This document shows, piece by piece, positions 1 to 12,392 of a stretch of 25,110 bases of DNA (position 1 is the first letter of the stretch; every line of letters starts with the position of its first letter). This stretch comes from Acephala macrosclerotiorum. Its lineage: Eukaryota; Ascomycota; Leotiomycetes; Helotiales; Mollisiaceae. The translations under genes were made by a program, and so were the position numbers. The DNA lies in the NCBI GenBank assembly GCA_014904845.1, contig MU119709.1:1-25110 (forward strand). The letters are read 5' to 3'. The notes beneath the pieces were generated by a model. That model saw nothing but the letters and a program-made list of their open reading frames with translations, had not been told where the DNA came from and searched no databases.

Positions 1-270
1 AATTTTTTAAAATTTTCAAATTTTTTAATTTTTTTTTTTTTCGTTTTGATTTTTATATTAATTAAACTCAAAAAATATATTTTCAATAATAAAAAATATT
101 ATAATATATTTATATTTATATTAAAAAAATATAAAATTATTATTATTTTATTACAATTTAATATTATTTTATTTTAATCAATTTACGAATTTTAATTAAA
201 TAACGTACAATTAATAATTAATTATATATACGATATAAATAATATTTAAAAATCAAATATTATTTTTTTT
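1..270 (+). repeat. 5' LTR of decayed Ty3/gypsy element (left end cut by window)
   Basis: This stretch repeats at about 8100-8381. From position 61 to 260 the two copies align with a constant offset of 8111 and no gaps. Nearly every difference is a transition in one direction or the other; I found one clear transversion by eye. Similarity stops near 270/8381. The right copy has AAACA at 8366-8370 where this copy has AAATA, so the canonical CA end may have decayed to TA here. The left end probably lies upstream of the window. Confidence 0.8.
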
Positions 271-286
271 TATCAATATTGTAAAA

Positions 287-2240
287 ATGTCTCAAAAATT
301 GAATAGTATTATAGTCTCTATAAACTAAAATCAAAACCAGTTTGTTTTTTCACGAGAATATGAACAAAAAAAGAGTTTTAATCGAGAACGAGAGAATTAT
401 AGTAATATGGAAAAAAGCGAATATAGAGTTTTATATGATTTAACGTCGATTAAATTCTCGCAAAGTATATTATCGATCGTTCAAAAAAATGTAATAAAGG
501 CCAACGTTGTATACAACGATTAATAGAACGAGCGATATTGTTTTGAGTATTTCGAGTGAATAAAAAACGAAAAAATCGATCTTTTTATTGATTATTTTTT
601 CGTGAACTATTGTTTACTTATAAATGAACTAATTAATCGTAAGTATTATTATCGGGAGAACGATCAATGGTATTATAGTTTTTAAAGTCGTAATCGATTT
701 TCGCAATTGTTTATACTTAGAAATAATCGACGCTAGTATAATCAGATTATAGAATAGATAATTGAAAAACTTTTTGATTACGATCTCGATAAACGCTTTA
801 AAAATGTACAAAGAATCTAAGAATTTGTTCAGTTTATTGTTCAAAAAAAGAGTAAAACTAGTATCAATAAAAAAATCTTAAGAAAATCGAATTTATTATT
901 GTATACTTTCAACGATAACAATATTAACGTTCAAAGTTTTAATAGAGCAACTATTAATAAGTTCTACGAAGAATTACTAATAAATATAATAATAATAAAT
1001 ACGATAATAACGAGTAAATCGAAGAGTAAAATTCAAAGTGTACGAGAAAATCTTCGACGAAAAGCAAAAGTAAAAAAAAAATATTTAAAGATCGAATTGT
1101 AACGACAAATTTCACAAAGTATTTAAAACGAAAAACGAGAAAAAATGAATATGAATCAATCGAAAAATAAAACTTTGAAATAATAGTTCGATACTAGAAA
1201 TAATAATTCTATTAACGAAATCTTATTACAAAGATTTTCTAAAAGTATAATATTACTCTTAAAAATTCAAAAAAAAATAAAAATAATTATTAATATCTTG
1301 AAAATATTGAATTTTATTGTAGTAATTATTAATCAATAGTAAAAAAACAACGTTTATTATTTGATTCTGATAAATACTAAAGTTACTATAATAAGAAAAA
1401 TACTAAAAATCGTTAATTTTATGAAATAGTTTTTTTAGAGTTTTTATAAAATATTTGAAAAAATAAATCAATTTATTTCTATTATTGAAAACTTTGTAAT
1501 ACTCGAAACTAATTTCGTAAAAATCGATTTCTCGGTATTAATTAAAAGAAAATACATTGTTATTATTTTTAAATTACATTTTAATTTGTTTAAATCAATT
1601 GATTTAAATAGAGAATATGAAATACTAAATATTGAAATAGAGTATTGTATTATTTTTACGTATATAATTCGAGATTTCGATAGTATTATTACAAACGTCG
1701 AAGATTTTCAATTGTTTATTGTTATTGGATAAAACTTCGAATTCGTCGAAGTAGCGATTATGAAAATAGAAATTGAATACGAAATCGAATGTGAAATTTT
1801 TTTTTTCTTTGTAAATAATATAAAGAAAATTTTTTTGAGATAATTATTCGTTGTTACAATGAAAATGCAAATTGAATATAGAGATAATAATTCGTAGAAT
1901 AACATATTTCGAGATTTTAAAGATTTTAATTTTATTTGTACGATTATAATTATTTTTTCTTTGAAAATTTACTTGCGTTAAATTATTAGAAATCGCTATG
2001 TTCGTATGTATTCTCGAGTCGAAAAAGTATTGAAAGAAAAATACAACGCGAGAAATTAAATACTAGTATTATTGGAAAATAATATAGTATTAAAATTCGT
2101 AGACGGTTTTTATATTTTAACGAATTTTTTTTTATTTTTAATTTTTTATTAAATACTTTTAATATTATTTTATATAGAATAAATACGATTAAAATAAACG
2201 CTATTAATTCACAGAGAGATACAAATAAAACAATACAAAA
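287..2240 (+). pseudogene. gag-type region (with possible protease) of the gypsy element
   Basis: Starting at an ATG at 287, just inside the 5' LTR, one frame reads as protein-like sequence with scattered stops. It includes an open stretch at 899-1102 rich in Lys/Arg/Ser and further open runs around 1500-1900 and to about 2150. The composition (acidic and Asn/Gln-rich early, basic near residues 240-270) suits a Gag. Its position before pol and in a different frame suits a Gag followed by frameshifted Pol. I could not identify a CCHC zinc knuckle or an aspartic-protease DSG motif, so the protease assignment is only by position. Most stops look like former Gln (CAR to TAR) or Trp codons. The frame changes to the pol frame near 2230. 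Confidence 0.55.
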
Positions 2241-2241
2241 A

Positions 2242-5200
2242 ATGAGATTATTTTTTTCGATTTTTTATAAAACGTTTTTTTTTTTTGATAGAAAGAAAGT
2301 AAATAAGATTTTGAATAAAAAAGTTTTCAACGAAAAAGTAAAAAAGTATTTTTTTATAATAGTATTATTGTTTTTAAACGTGGACATTATAAAAGAATAT
2401 TTGAAAAACGATATAAAGTATTAATTATTTTACTTTATTGAAAAAGAATAAAATCGAAAGATTTTCGAGTATAAAAACGAGAGAAAAACTCGAATAAAAA
2501 AAATAATTTTATCGTTGAACAATTTTAATTTGAGACTATTTAATATAAACGTTAATACGATATATAAATTCAAGTTTAAAAAAGTACGATTTGTCGATTT
2601 AATCGACGAAATTGAAAAAGTTTTTAAAAAACGAAAAAATTAGTTCGAACGATTTAAAGCGCGAGAAATACTTTAAAAGTATATTAGAAAATATGTAAAA
2701 TATTTATTATTGTAAATTGTTTCGATATTAAAAAGATTATAGTTTATTTTTAAGCGATTAATATTTTTATTTATTAGAGATTGATTATAGAAATTTGAAA
2801 GAAAAATGTTCGATGAAATAATATTTAATTATAAAAAGATAATAGTATTTAATTAAAAAGAGATTTTTAAAATCTATAAAAATATTAATTCGTTTGTTCG
2901 TATTAAAACAATTTAATACACGGCGTAACAAGAAAAGAGTTTTTATTGCTTTAAAATTTTGTTTTCGATTATAATAAAAATACTTCAAAAACAATTTAAT
3001 TGCGAAATACTCGAAAAAAATAATAGTTTTTATCGAAATTTATAGTTTTTAATCGCGAAAAAAATTACTAGAATTTATTAATTAATCAACGCGATTATAA
3101 AAATAAACTCGATTATTTTAAAAAACGTTAATATACTTTTTTTCGTAGATGAATTTTCTAAAGAATTTATCGAATATTTTTACGCTTTTTTAATAAATTT
3201 CTTTTTTGAATACGATTAATTCACGTTAAACGTTCAAAATAAAAATATGATTATTTTTATAATTTTATTAAAATTTCTACGAATGATAATATCGTTTTAA
3301 GAAGTAATTAATTCTATAATTTAATTCGTTCGAATTATTATAATAATTCTAAAAAACGTGTTTTTTAGAGTCGTGATATTATTTTTGAATAACGTAAAAA
3401 TCAAAAGACTCTATACAAATTACAATAACGAATTGGTATTTCTAGAGATTCGTTGATTCGTTTTTGAATATATTTAGAATTTGAATAAAATATTGAATTG
3501 AATTGAGAGAGTTTAAATTTATATAAAGTTCAAATTACAATTTTATTAAAATAGAATAATTATTATTGATTTCGTTTGTAGTTTTAAAAAGTGTTTTTTT
3601 GAAAGTACAAAGATTATTAAGATTTTAAAATAAATTAAATATAATAATATTTTTAAAATTAAAGTTTTTATTAAGATTTGTATTTATTACAAAATATAAA
3701 TTTAATATTTTGATATTATTATCGAGTCGTTATATCGATTAATTAAAAAAAACGAATTTTTTAAATAGAGAAAAAAATAGAAAATCGTTATAATATTTTT
3801 ATAAAATAAATTTATAACGATTTTAGTATTTTGTAAAATTTATTACGATTTTATAAATAAATAAAAAATAATTATTCTAAATATCGATATTAATTAGTAA
3901 AAATATAGAGAAATACTCGATTAATATAACGACAAAGAACGGAAATAAGTAATTCAATACGAGTCAAGACTTTAAAATGCTATTGAGCGAAATTATAATG
4001 TAATAAAAAGAAAATATTGAAAAGTTTTAAAATGTTTTCGTAAGTTACAATTTTGATTATATAGTGTTTACTTTATTTTTGAGACGAACGTTAATACGTT
4101 TGTCGTTTAATTAAATCGAGTAATAATAGATTTTTTTAGCGTTTTAATTACTCGTTGATTCGTTTGAATACGATTGTTCGACTTCGAAATCAAATATATT
4201 AAAAGAAGTATTTATATTACTATAAACGAATTATTTAAAAAACTGCGAATAAAGAACGATAATTTAAAAAAAAAAACAAATATTGATAAGTTTATTGTAA
4301 TCGAGTTTAATTATATTGAAATAATTCTAATCTCGATTAAAAAACGCAAAATTAATCGAAAGATTGAAAGTAGATCGTTTGTAATTAAAAATAAACACGT
4401 GAAACGAAAATGTTTATTTAAATTGTTAAATTAAATTTGAAAGAATTTTTTCAAACTCAGTATTTTTGATTTTCAACTTTCGACATCGATTGCATTTTTC
4501 GTATATATCGTATTAATCGCTTCTTTTGAAATCAATAAACTATTAAACAATAATAACAATAATAATACTATTTTTTCTTTTAATAACAATTATTCGAACT
4601 ATTCTCAAAATATTATTTAGTATTTAATAATTTTAAAACGATCAAAATAATTTTCAAAAGTAAAATTCTACAAATTAATCTAAGAATTTATCGATTATAA
4701 CGTTCGAAACAAAATACTATAAAAAAATACTATTAAATTTTATTTATTTCGATTTGTTTTAAACGATTTAAAATAGTGTATAATAATTATAATTGAATTA
4801 TATAATAAGTTCGAATATACTAAAAAGAAAAGTATTTACTATCGAATAATTAATCGGTACTATTGGAAAAAGTACTATAAAAACGCTCGAGATTTTGTAG
4901 TAAGTTATAGCGATTGTCAATACAAAAACAAGAAAAGATACGAGAAAACTTTGTATTTCTAGAAAATGATTTTATTATTTTATTGTATTGAAATAAATAT
5001 AATTAAATTTTCGCAATGTAAAATGTTCGATAGTTTGATTGTAGTACGAAATGATTTTTCTAGTTGGATTAAAATCAAATTAATAAAAAATTCGATTTCT
5101 AAAAAAATTATTAAGTTTATTTATAATAATATCATTTGTAGATACGACGTTTTTGATCACATAAAATTGAACAAAAAACTCGAATTTAAAGAAGTTATTA

Positions 5201-5650
5201 TTAAAAAATTGAATAAATTCGAAATTAGACGAATTATTATTTTTGTATATAATTTGAAAACAAATAAAATAATTGAACGAGAATATTAATTTATTATTAT
5301 TGTATTAATTGTTTTGACGAAAAAAAACAAAAAAAACTAATTAAAATACTTATTAATTGTTTTTTTTGTAAATCGAACGATTATTTATAGATTAATTGAG
5401 TGTATATTATTTTATATAGTCTATAGTAAAAAAACTGTTTTATTTGTTGAGACTCGATTTTTTATTTGAAGAATTCTCGATTGAAATGAAATATATAATC
5501 GAGCGAAGTTTTTTGAGTTGAAAATCAAATAAATTGAAATGCGAAATAAGAATATAGAAAAATCGAGATTAAAAAAAGAGCGTAATCGCAAATAAAGTCA
5601 AATATATTTTAATGTTTATTATTAAATACAAAAAAAATTAATTCGAAAAA
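2242..5650 (+). pseudogene. pol: pol of gypsy element: reverse transcriptase, RNase H, integrase
   Basis: One frame (codons starting at 2242, 3142, 4174, 4966 and so on) stays legible for 3.4 kb. Reverse transcriptase spans about 2910-3640: a DEFSKEF block (3148-3168) is followed by a palm motif reading FLNN (about 3382-3393) where the family has two Asp, so both catalytic Asp are now Asn. The end of RNase H plus linker is at 4174-4434 (FDFEIKYI). Integrase follows: the zinc-binding CxxC reads YSDC (about 4906-4920), the core runs 4966-5289, and its C-terminal part reaches about 5630. In the integrase core the first two catalytic Asp appear as Asn, in CIEINI and KLNKK; the final Glu (IIERE) survives. 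Many TGG and CAR codons have become stops. Family recognition is from remembered fungal gypsy motifs. Confidence 0.85.
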
Positions 5651-8027
5651 AAGATTTCGTTTTAATATATAATATTAAGTTTATTGATTAAAACATATTT
5701 AAAAATATTAAATTATTGTACAAATAATTAGATTTATATCAAGTTTATTAAACAAATTAATTAAAAAGGAATTATTTGCTCGAAAAAGTAAATAAAACGA
5801 TAATTCGAAAATTATATACTAGAAATCGTTTGAAGAAATTCGTTAAAAGAAATAGATATTAAAATTCTCTAGATAATAATAAAAATAAGAATACTATTGA
5901 GTTCGTTGACTTTAACGATAATAAGAATGCAAATGTAAAAAAAAAAACGATTAAAAAATTTCGTAACAAATAAAATACTCAAAAAATTGAGAAAAAAATT
6001 GAAATTGTAATTCGTATTTTTGAATTCAATAAGATTAAAAAAAATAAATACATACGATTCTCTAAAAACTAAATAAATAAAAAGAACTCATTAAACTTCG
6101 AAATAATAATAATTTTTTAATCGAAAAAAAATTACTTTTTTTTCTTCTATTTATAATGATTTTATTTTTTTATCGATTTTCTTTAGAATATTTTTATTTA
6201 TTTTAATAAATTCTATTTACGTTTCGAAAGTTTTATTTTTTTTTTATTGTAATCGAAACAATTTTATTATATGAAAAAACGAAATTGTATTACTTTTTTT
6301 TTTTTTAGAAAATTTTAAAAAATTTTAGTCTTTAAAATCTATAGAAAATATTTTTTAATATATTCGAATATTTTTAAATATATTTCGATACATTTAAATG
6401 TATTTCGATTATATTTAATTGTATTTAAATTGTATAAACGTTTATTAATACAATATTTACTATAATTTATAAAAAAACTTTTTTCAATTTTTTTTTTTCT
6501 TTTTTTCAAAATTTTTCAATTACAATTTTTTAATTTTATATTAATTTAAAGACTATAATTTCTTTTTAGTATTATTTATTTATTTTTTTATTTTTTTAAA
6601 GTTTTAATTTGTATTATTTTATATATAAATAATTTTATCAATTAAATATATTCTATTTATTTGAGTATTTTACGACGATTTTTTTTAAAAATTTATATAT
6701 ATTTTTTTTATAAGAACGATTTACAAGTATTTATTTTTTTTATTTTTTTTCTTTTAAAATTTATTTAATACGCTTTATAAGAAATTAGTATGAAATTATT
6801 TATTTAAAATTTTCAAAATTTTTTATTTAAAATTAATATTATAATATTTTAATTATATGTATTAATACATTTTAAAGAATTTTTCTCGTAAAAATAAATA
6901 AATTTTGTAATTTTTAATTATTTAAAACGTAAAAATATTTGTTTGCTTTTTTTGTATAATTTTTTTATAAATATAAAAACTTATAACTTCTTTCGATTTT
7001 ATTAATAGATTTCTTTTTTTCAAATTTACGCGTTTTTTACTTTTAAAATTCGATCAATTTATTACATTATTTTTTTACGTATAAATTTTATAATTTCAAT
7101 TTTTATTTTCAAAATTTTTACAATATTATTATTATATTTTAAAAAAATGTTTTATTAAACTTTAAAAGTACAAATTTCGCGTATAAAAAACGAAACGAAA
7201 ATAATTATAATACGTTTATATAAATCGTATAATACGATCTCAATAATTTATAAAAAATTATTAATAGATTGTTATTTGAAAAAAAAGTAATTGCAATTAA
7301 TAATATTAATAATAAACTTATAAAAATCAAAAACGTAATAAAAAAAATTTTAATTAAATAAAAAAAGAAAATTGAAAATAGTATTATTTTAAAATTTTCT
7401 AAAAAAATCTTAAAACAATATATAATTTTAAATAAAGACTTTTTCTTTGAAATGAGTAAAATTGAAAAATCGCGTATTACGCTTTAGTAAATTCGATCTA
7501 ATTTAATTAAAACTTTTAATAGTATATTTAAACGTTATAATTAAAAAAAATTTTCTCGAGTTTAAATATTTTAACAATTTATTGAAAGTTTTATTAATAG
7601 ATTTTACAGTAAATATATATATTAAGAATTCGAGTAAATATTCCGTATAAAGTATTTTGTGTTTCGTGAAATTATTAGAATTATTAATATGATTATTATC
7701 GAAAGAAATAAAGTTTATAGTACGCTATTTATAAGAATATTTTTTCGATTTATTGATTGTAAAAAAACGTTAATATATTTGAAAAATATAAGCGACGATT
7801 TAATGATTATAAATTTAAATAAAATAAATTTAAAAAAATTACATTTTATTTTTTATTTTTGCGAAATTTTAATAATTAAAAAATATACTAAAAAACTTTT
7901 CTCGATTTTTGCGAATGAGTCTAAAAAATAGTCGATTATTACTATTAATAATATAAATATTCGAAGTATCAAGTCTTAAGAAATTGTTGATATTAATATT
8001 TTACTTCTTTAAACAATTTCGTTAATT
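5651..8027. other. AT-rich stretch between pol and 3' LTR, no recognisable gene
   Basis: About 2.4 kb follows the integrase remnant and precedes the 3' LTR. It is made of A/T runs with isolated CpG. An open stretch at 7659-7931 has a composition (Ile, Lys, Phe, Asn) expected of AT-rich noise and resembles no family I know. Gypsy elements usually have a much shorter 3' untranslated part, so an older nested insertion that has decayed could lie here. I see no second pair of repeats that would prove it. Confidence 0.5.
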
Positions 8028-8079
8028 GACGATAACGACAATAATAGTGATAACGACGATAATAATATTACTATTATTA
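8028..8079 (+). repeat. GAY/AAY low-complexity trinucleotide tract
   Basis: A run of GAC, GAT, AAC and AAT triplets (Asp/Asn codons if read) lies just before the 3' LTR. It may have begun as a purer GAC/GAT repeat in which G-to-A changes made AAY triplets. Whether it belonged to the end of a coding region or to a polypurine-tract area is unclear. Confidence 0.5.
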
Positions 8080-8099
8080 GTTCTTTCGTGTAAAATTCT

Positions 8100-8381
8100 T
8101 TATTTTTTCAAATTTTTTAAATTTTTCGAATTTTTCGATTTATTTTTTTTTTCGTTTCAATTTCTACGCTAATTAAACTCAAAAAATTTATTACCAATAA
8201 TAAGAAATATTATAATATGTTTATATTTACATTAAAAAAACATAAAATTATTATTATTTTATTGTAATTTAATATTATTTTATTTCGATCAACTCGTAAA
8301 TTTTAATCAAATAATATACGCTCAATAATTGATTGTACGTATAATATAAACAATACTTGGAAATCAAACATTACTTTTTTT
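8100..8381 (+). repeat. 3' LTR of decayed Ty3/gypsy element
   Basis: This is the second copy of the sequence at the start of the window, about 280 bp, co-linear without gaps over the aligned core. It keeps more C/G than the 5' copy at some sites and less at others, which shows that the two copies mutated independently. The right limit is set by loss of similarity after about 8381. A CA end at 8369-8370 is the alternative. Confidence 0.8.
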
Positions 8382-9377
8382 AATACTTTAAATTTTATTA
8401 ATCGCATTAAAATTTTAAATATTGTTTACAATATTTACAAGTACTCGTTCACTAAATAATTTTATCGAGTTTATTGTATAATACTTTACGAGAATCTCGA
8501 TTTACACTTTAAAAACGACGAAAAACAAATTAAAATTATAAAAATACGATTATTTAAAATTTATAAATTATATACTAAAAAAAAGAATTTTCGATTTATT
8601 TAAATTTATTCTAATATTCGTTTTTAATTCATAAATATTTTTACTATTTTTCAATATAAGTAAAAAACGCTAACAAAAAATCGATTTTAATTCTCGCGAA
8701 TTTTTATCGTTTTTACGTTTGTTTTTTCGATTAAATCGTTTATTAATTTGAAAATTGTAATAATTTTTATTTTGTAAGATTTTTTCAAATAAATAAAAAA
8801 AAAAAATATTTTATCGCTTTTTCTTAAAGAAATTAATATATTGAAATTCTATTACTAATAAACTTCTTTTAACGAATTTTTTTTTCTATACAATATATAC
8901 TTTTTTTTTATCGTTCAATTTTTATAAACGAATTTCAAATTATAATTATTATTTTATCGATTTTCTAAAGATTATTCTCTTTATTTCGTTACTTTTTTTT
9001 AGTTTATTAAATTTTATTAAAACAATAAAATTGATCAATTTTTTTGCGAAAAAAAAGTAAATATATTCCAAGATTTAAATTTATTATACGTTGAGTTTTT
9101 TTTTTTTAGTAAATTTTAAATGATTTATTCGCGGTTTAACGACTATAAAAAAACGATAAATTGATTGTTTCAATTCTTTAAAGAAATTATTTGAATAAAT
9201 CTTTTTTTTAGTACTAAGAATCGAACTTTAATTGAAGATTTTTTAGAGTAGATTTAATTAAATATTGTAAAAAAAAAATCTCAAGAATTAGAATTGTACG
9301 TTTATAAGACAAAGATTTTTATCGATTGAAAATATATCGAGAATTTCAAGAATTTTAGTTCTTTTATTTTACTTTTC

Positions 9378-9990
9378 GTGAGTTTAATACTTATTAGTAT
9401 TAACGAAAGAATCATTGGCGATACTATCTATGAAAAACTCAAAAAAATTTATAACAAATTTCAAACTCTTTTCGAAAATCGATTTCGAGAATTTTCTGAC
9501 GACAAATTTTTTTTTGATAATATTCAATTTGAAAAAGTCGACGCAATTTTCAATATAATTCGTTACGCGAAATTTTTAAATTATTTTATTGTTCGATATA
9601 AGATTTTTCAATAGTTAGATTACTAGAACTCGTTTAATAATAAACATTTGTACATTTATTAGTAAAAACAAATTGTAATTCAAATCAAATTAATTTTTTA
9701 GTATTTTGAGATAAAAGAAATAGAAATATTTTTTGATAATAAGTCTTTTTTTAAATGCGAAATTGAGAGATTAGTAGCGCTTGTAGAGAATAATTAAAAG
9801 TATTTGATTATTTTTGACAATGAGTTTGAGTTTAAAATTCGTTTGTTTTTTTTCTTTTTATTAAATTTTAAAGAGAAAAAAAAGTAGACTGTAAAAGAGT
9901 TTAGTGCTAATAAAAATATTAAAAAGATTACTAGATTTTTAGAGAAAAACGACAATAATTTAAAAGATTTCGAACTTTGAGTTCTTTATT
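9378..9990 (+). pseudogene. Unrecognised decayed coding-like corridor
   Basis: The frame of position 9378 reads as protein-like sequence for about 200 codons, through several stops. It first has an open stretch of 78 codons with mixed composition (FENRFREFSDDKFFFD), then an acidic and basic stretch up to about 9990 containing IIFDNEFEFKIR. The mix of Asp, Glu, Arg, Val and Ala is richer than in the surrounding AT noise, and stops occur where Gln or Trp codons are plausible. I do not recognise the family. It may be the gag or accessory frame of another old transposon, or a gene remnant. The first codon at 9378 is GTG, so the true start is unknown. Confidence 0.35.
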
Positions 9991-10202
9991 TAAAACGAGT
10001 TTTTTTTTTTTTTTTAGTTTTTTTCTTCGAGATTTGAAACGAATTCGTTATATGGAAAGACGATTGTAGTAAAATTATATACTTTTTCTTCAAAAATTTT
10101 TGTAAATAGTTAGTTTTGAAAGTAGTACTAGTTACGTGTTTTTTAATATATAAAGAGTTTTCGCTTACTATAAACTAATCAATAATCTTTTCTATTTCTA
10201 TT

Positions 10203-10222
10203 TTGATTGATTGATTGATTGA
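10203..10222. repeat. (TTGA)5 microsatellite
   Basis: Five perfect TTGA units in an otherwise AT-rich, slightly less decayed patch (about 10080-10320). Thirty bases downstream is a 7-bp inverted repeat, TTTAGTC at 10252-10258 and GACTAAA at 10263-10269, with a 4-nt loop. Confidence 0.9.
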
Positions 10223-12354
10223 TTTACGGATTGCAAATTATTTCGAATGAGTTTAGTCCACTGACTAAAACGAATTGATTTATAGTTGGATTTTTTTATT
10301 TTGTATTTCATTGCTTTTTTATAATATTCGCGTTTAAAAACTCGTTTTTTATTATTTTAAATTAACGTTTTATTATATTAATTATTAAAAAATATAAACA
10401 TATTTTAAAAACTAGTAATTAAAAATTCGATTTATAAATTATATTAATTATTATAATTTTTTTTTACAAATACAAGTTTTTTAAATTCGTTAAACGATTT
10501 AATTAAACGTTAAAAAATATTTATTTATAATAAATATTATTAATACGTTTAAAAAAAATTAAATTAATTTTTAAATTATTTATTAAAAAATATTATATTT
10601 TATAATTTATAATAATAAAAATCAAAATTTTAAAAATTTGAATTCTTATAATTTTAATTTTAATATTTATATATATATTACAAATTACAAATATAAATTT
10701 ATAAAAAAAAATCGATTATAAATTTAAAAAAAATTTAAAAATAAAAATATAAATATTATTAATTTAAAATATATTTATTAAAATTTATTAAATTAATATA
10801 TTATAAAAAATTTTTAATACGAGATATTTATTACTTAAATTTAATACAAAATTAATAATTTTTTTAATTTTTTTATTCGCGAGTTTTATTAAAATTCCAA
10901 TATTAATAAATAATATAAATAGTATATTTTTAATAAAAAAAAACAAATTTAATTCTTTTAATTTTTTTTTATTTTTATAAATAAATATAAAAATTATCGA
11001 AATACAATTTTTATTAATAAATTTAAAAAGTTTATTATATTTTATAATAAAAATTTAAATATTTTATTTGTATTTTTTACAAATTTTTCTATTATTAATT
11101 TATTGTATAAAAACGATTTTTATTAATTAAATAAATAATTAAATATAATAAAAAAAAATTTCGTTTAAAATTAAATTCGAATTTTCGAATTAATAAATTT
11201 TATATTTTTTAGTATTAATATATTTAATTTTACACGATAAAACAATTTTTAATAAATTAAATTATTTTATTAACGTATTTATTAAACAAAAATTATAACG
11301 TTTTAAAATAAATTTTAAAATCGTAAATAATAATATTTTTAATAATATTTTTAAAATTAAAATATTTTTAATTAATTAAAATTAATTAAAATTATTTTAA
11401 ATAATTAAAAATTTAATATTTTTAAAAATAAAAAATTTGTTTTTATTTTTTTAATTAAAATTAAATTTTAATACAAATAATAAAATAGTATTTAATTTAT
11501 TATATTAATTTTATTAATAATAATAATTATAATTATATAAAATTTAATTTTAACGATTTTCAAATTATTAAATTTTTTTTTATTGTTTTTTGAATAATAT
11601 ATATTTATATTTAAAACTTTATAAATAATAAAATTTCCAATATATATAATAATTAAATTTATTAATACGAGAATAAAAATCTTATATTAACGTTTTAAAA
11701 TATTTATTTTTAATAAAAAAAATTTAATAATTAATATTTTTTCAATTTTATTTTATTTTTTTACGTAAATAAAAAACTATTTATCGATATTTTTAATATA
11801 TTCGAAATTATAATCGATTTTTTATTTAATATTAAAAACGCGATAAAACAAATTAAAAACAATAAAAATTTATTTTTCGTTTAATTAATAAATTTTTAAA
11901 ATTAATTTTTAAAAATATTTTATTATAAATCTTAAAAAATACTTTAATTTTATATTAGAAAGATTTTTTTAATTAATAAATATAATTTCAATATATAATT
12001 TAAAAATGTTTTTCGTATTTAATAAAAATTAATTATTATTAAATAAAAACTCGAATTTAGAATTTTTATCGTTTTAAAAATTATTATCGTTTAAAATAAA
12101 AAACGTTTAAATTTTTATTTTATTATAGTATTTAAACTAGAATTTTTATTTAATTATATAAATATAATTTTAAAATTCGTCGATTTTATTATATAATAAG
12201 AAAATACTAAAAATTAAATTTAAAGTATTTAAATTCGAATTATTTTTTTTTTTTAAAAATAAATTATATTATCGTTAAACGTTTAAAATATTTTAAAAAC
12301 TATATTACAAAAATTAAAACGTAAATTCGAAAAAATCATATTAAACGTTTTTAA

Positions 12355-12392
12355 AAAAAAAATCGTAATTATTTAAAATTACGATTTTTTTT
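12355..12392. repeat. Perfect 16-bp inverted repeat with 6-nt loop
   Basis: The arms 12355-12370 (A-run then TCGTAATT) and 12377-12392 (AATTACGA then T-run) are exact reverse complements around ATTTAA. It could form a hairpin or cruciform. In sequence of this AT content part of the match is expected by chance, but the CG-containing core agrees as well. Confidence 0.7.

Larger units (their letters stand above)
1..8381 (+). mobile_element. RIP-decayed Ty3/gypsy LTR retrotransposon
   Basis: Direct LTR-like repeats flank an internal region in which gag-type and pol-type coding corridors can still be followed in fixed frames through many nonsense codons. The domain order is gag, possible protease, reverse transcriptase, RNase H, integrase, which is the Ty3/gypsy (Metaviridae) order. 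The element cannot move by itself: catalytic residues of reverse transcriptase and integrase are altered and stops are frequent. Base composition is extremely AT-rich and surviving cytosines lie mainly in CpG. The tRNA primer-binding site and polypurine tract are not recognisable. At about 8.4 kb it is at the long end for this class, mainly because of a 2.4-kb non-coding stretch between pol and the 3' LTR. Confidence 0.85.

Noticed and set aside
629..844. Open frame on the minus strand in the gag region
   Set aside because: It is a shadow of the plus-strand gag corridor and has the Ile/Leu/Lys composition of AT-rich noise. The minus-strand frames at 1708-1905 and 2785-2994 are rejected for the same reason.
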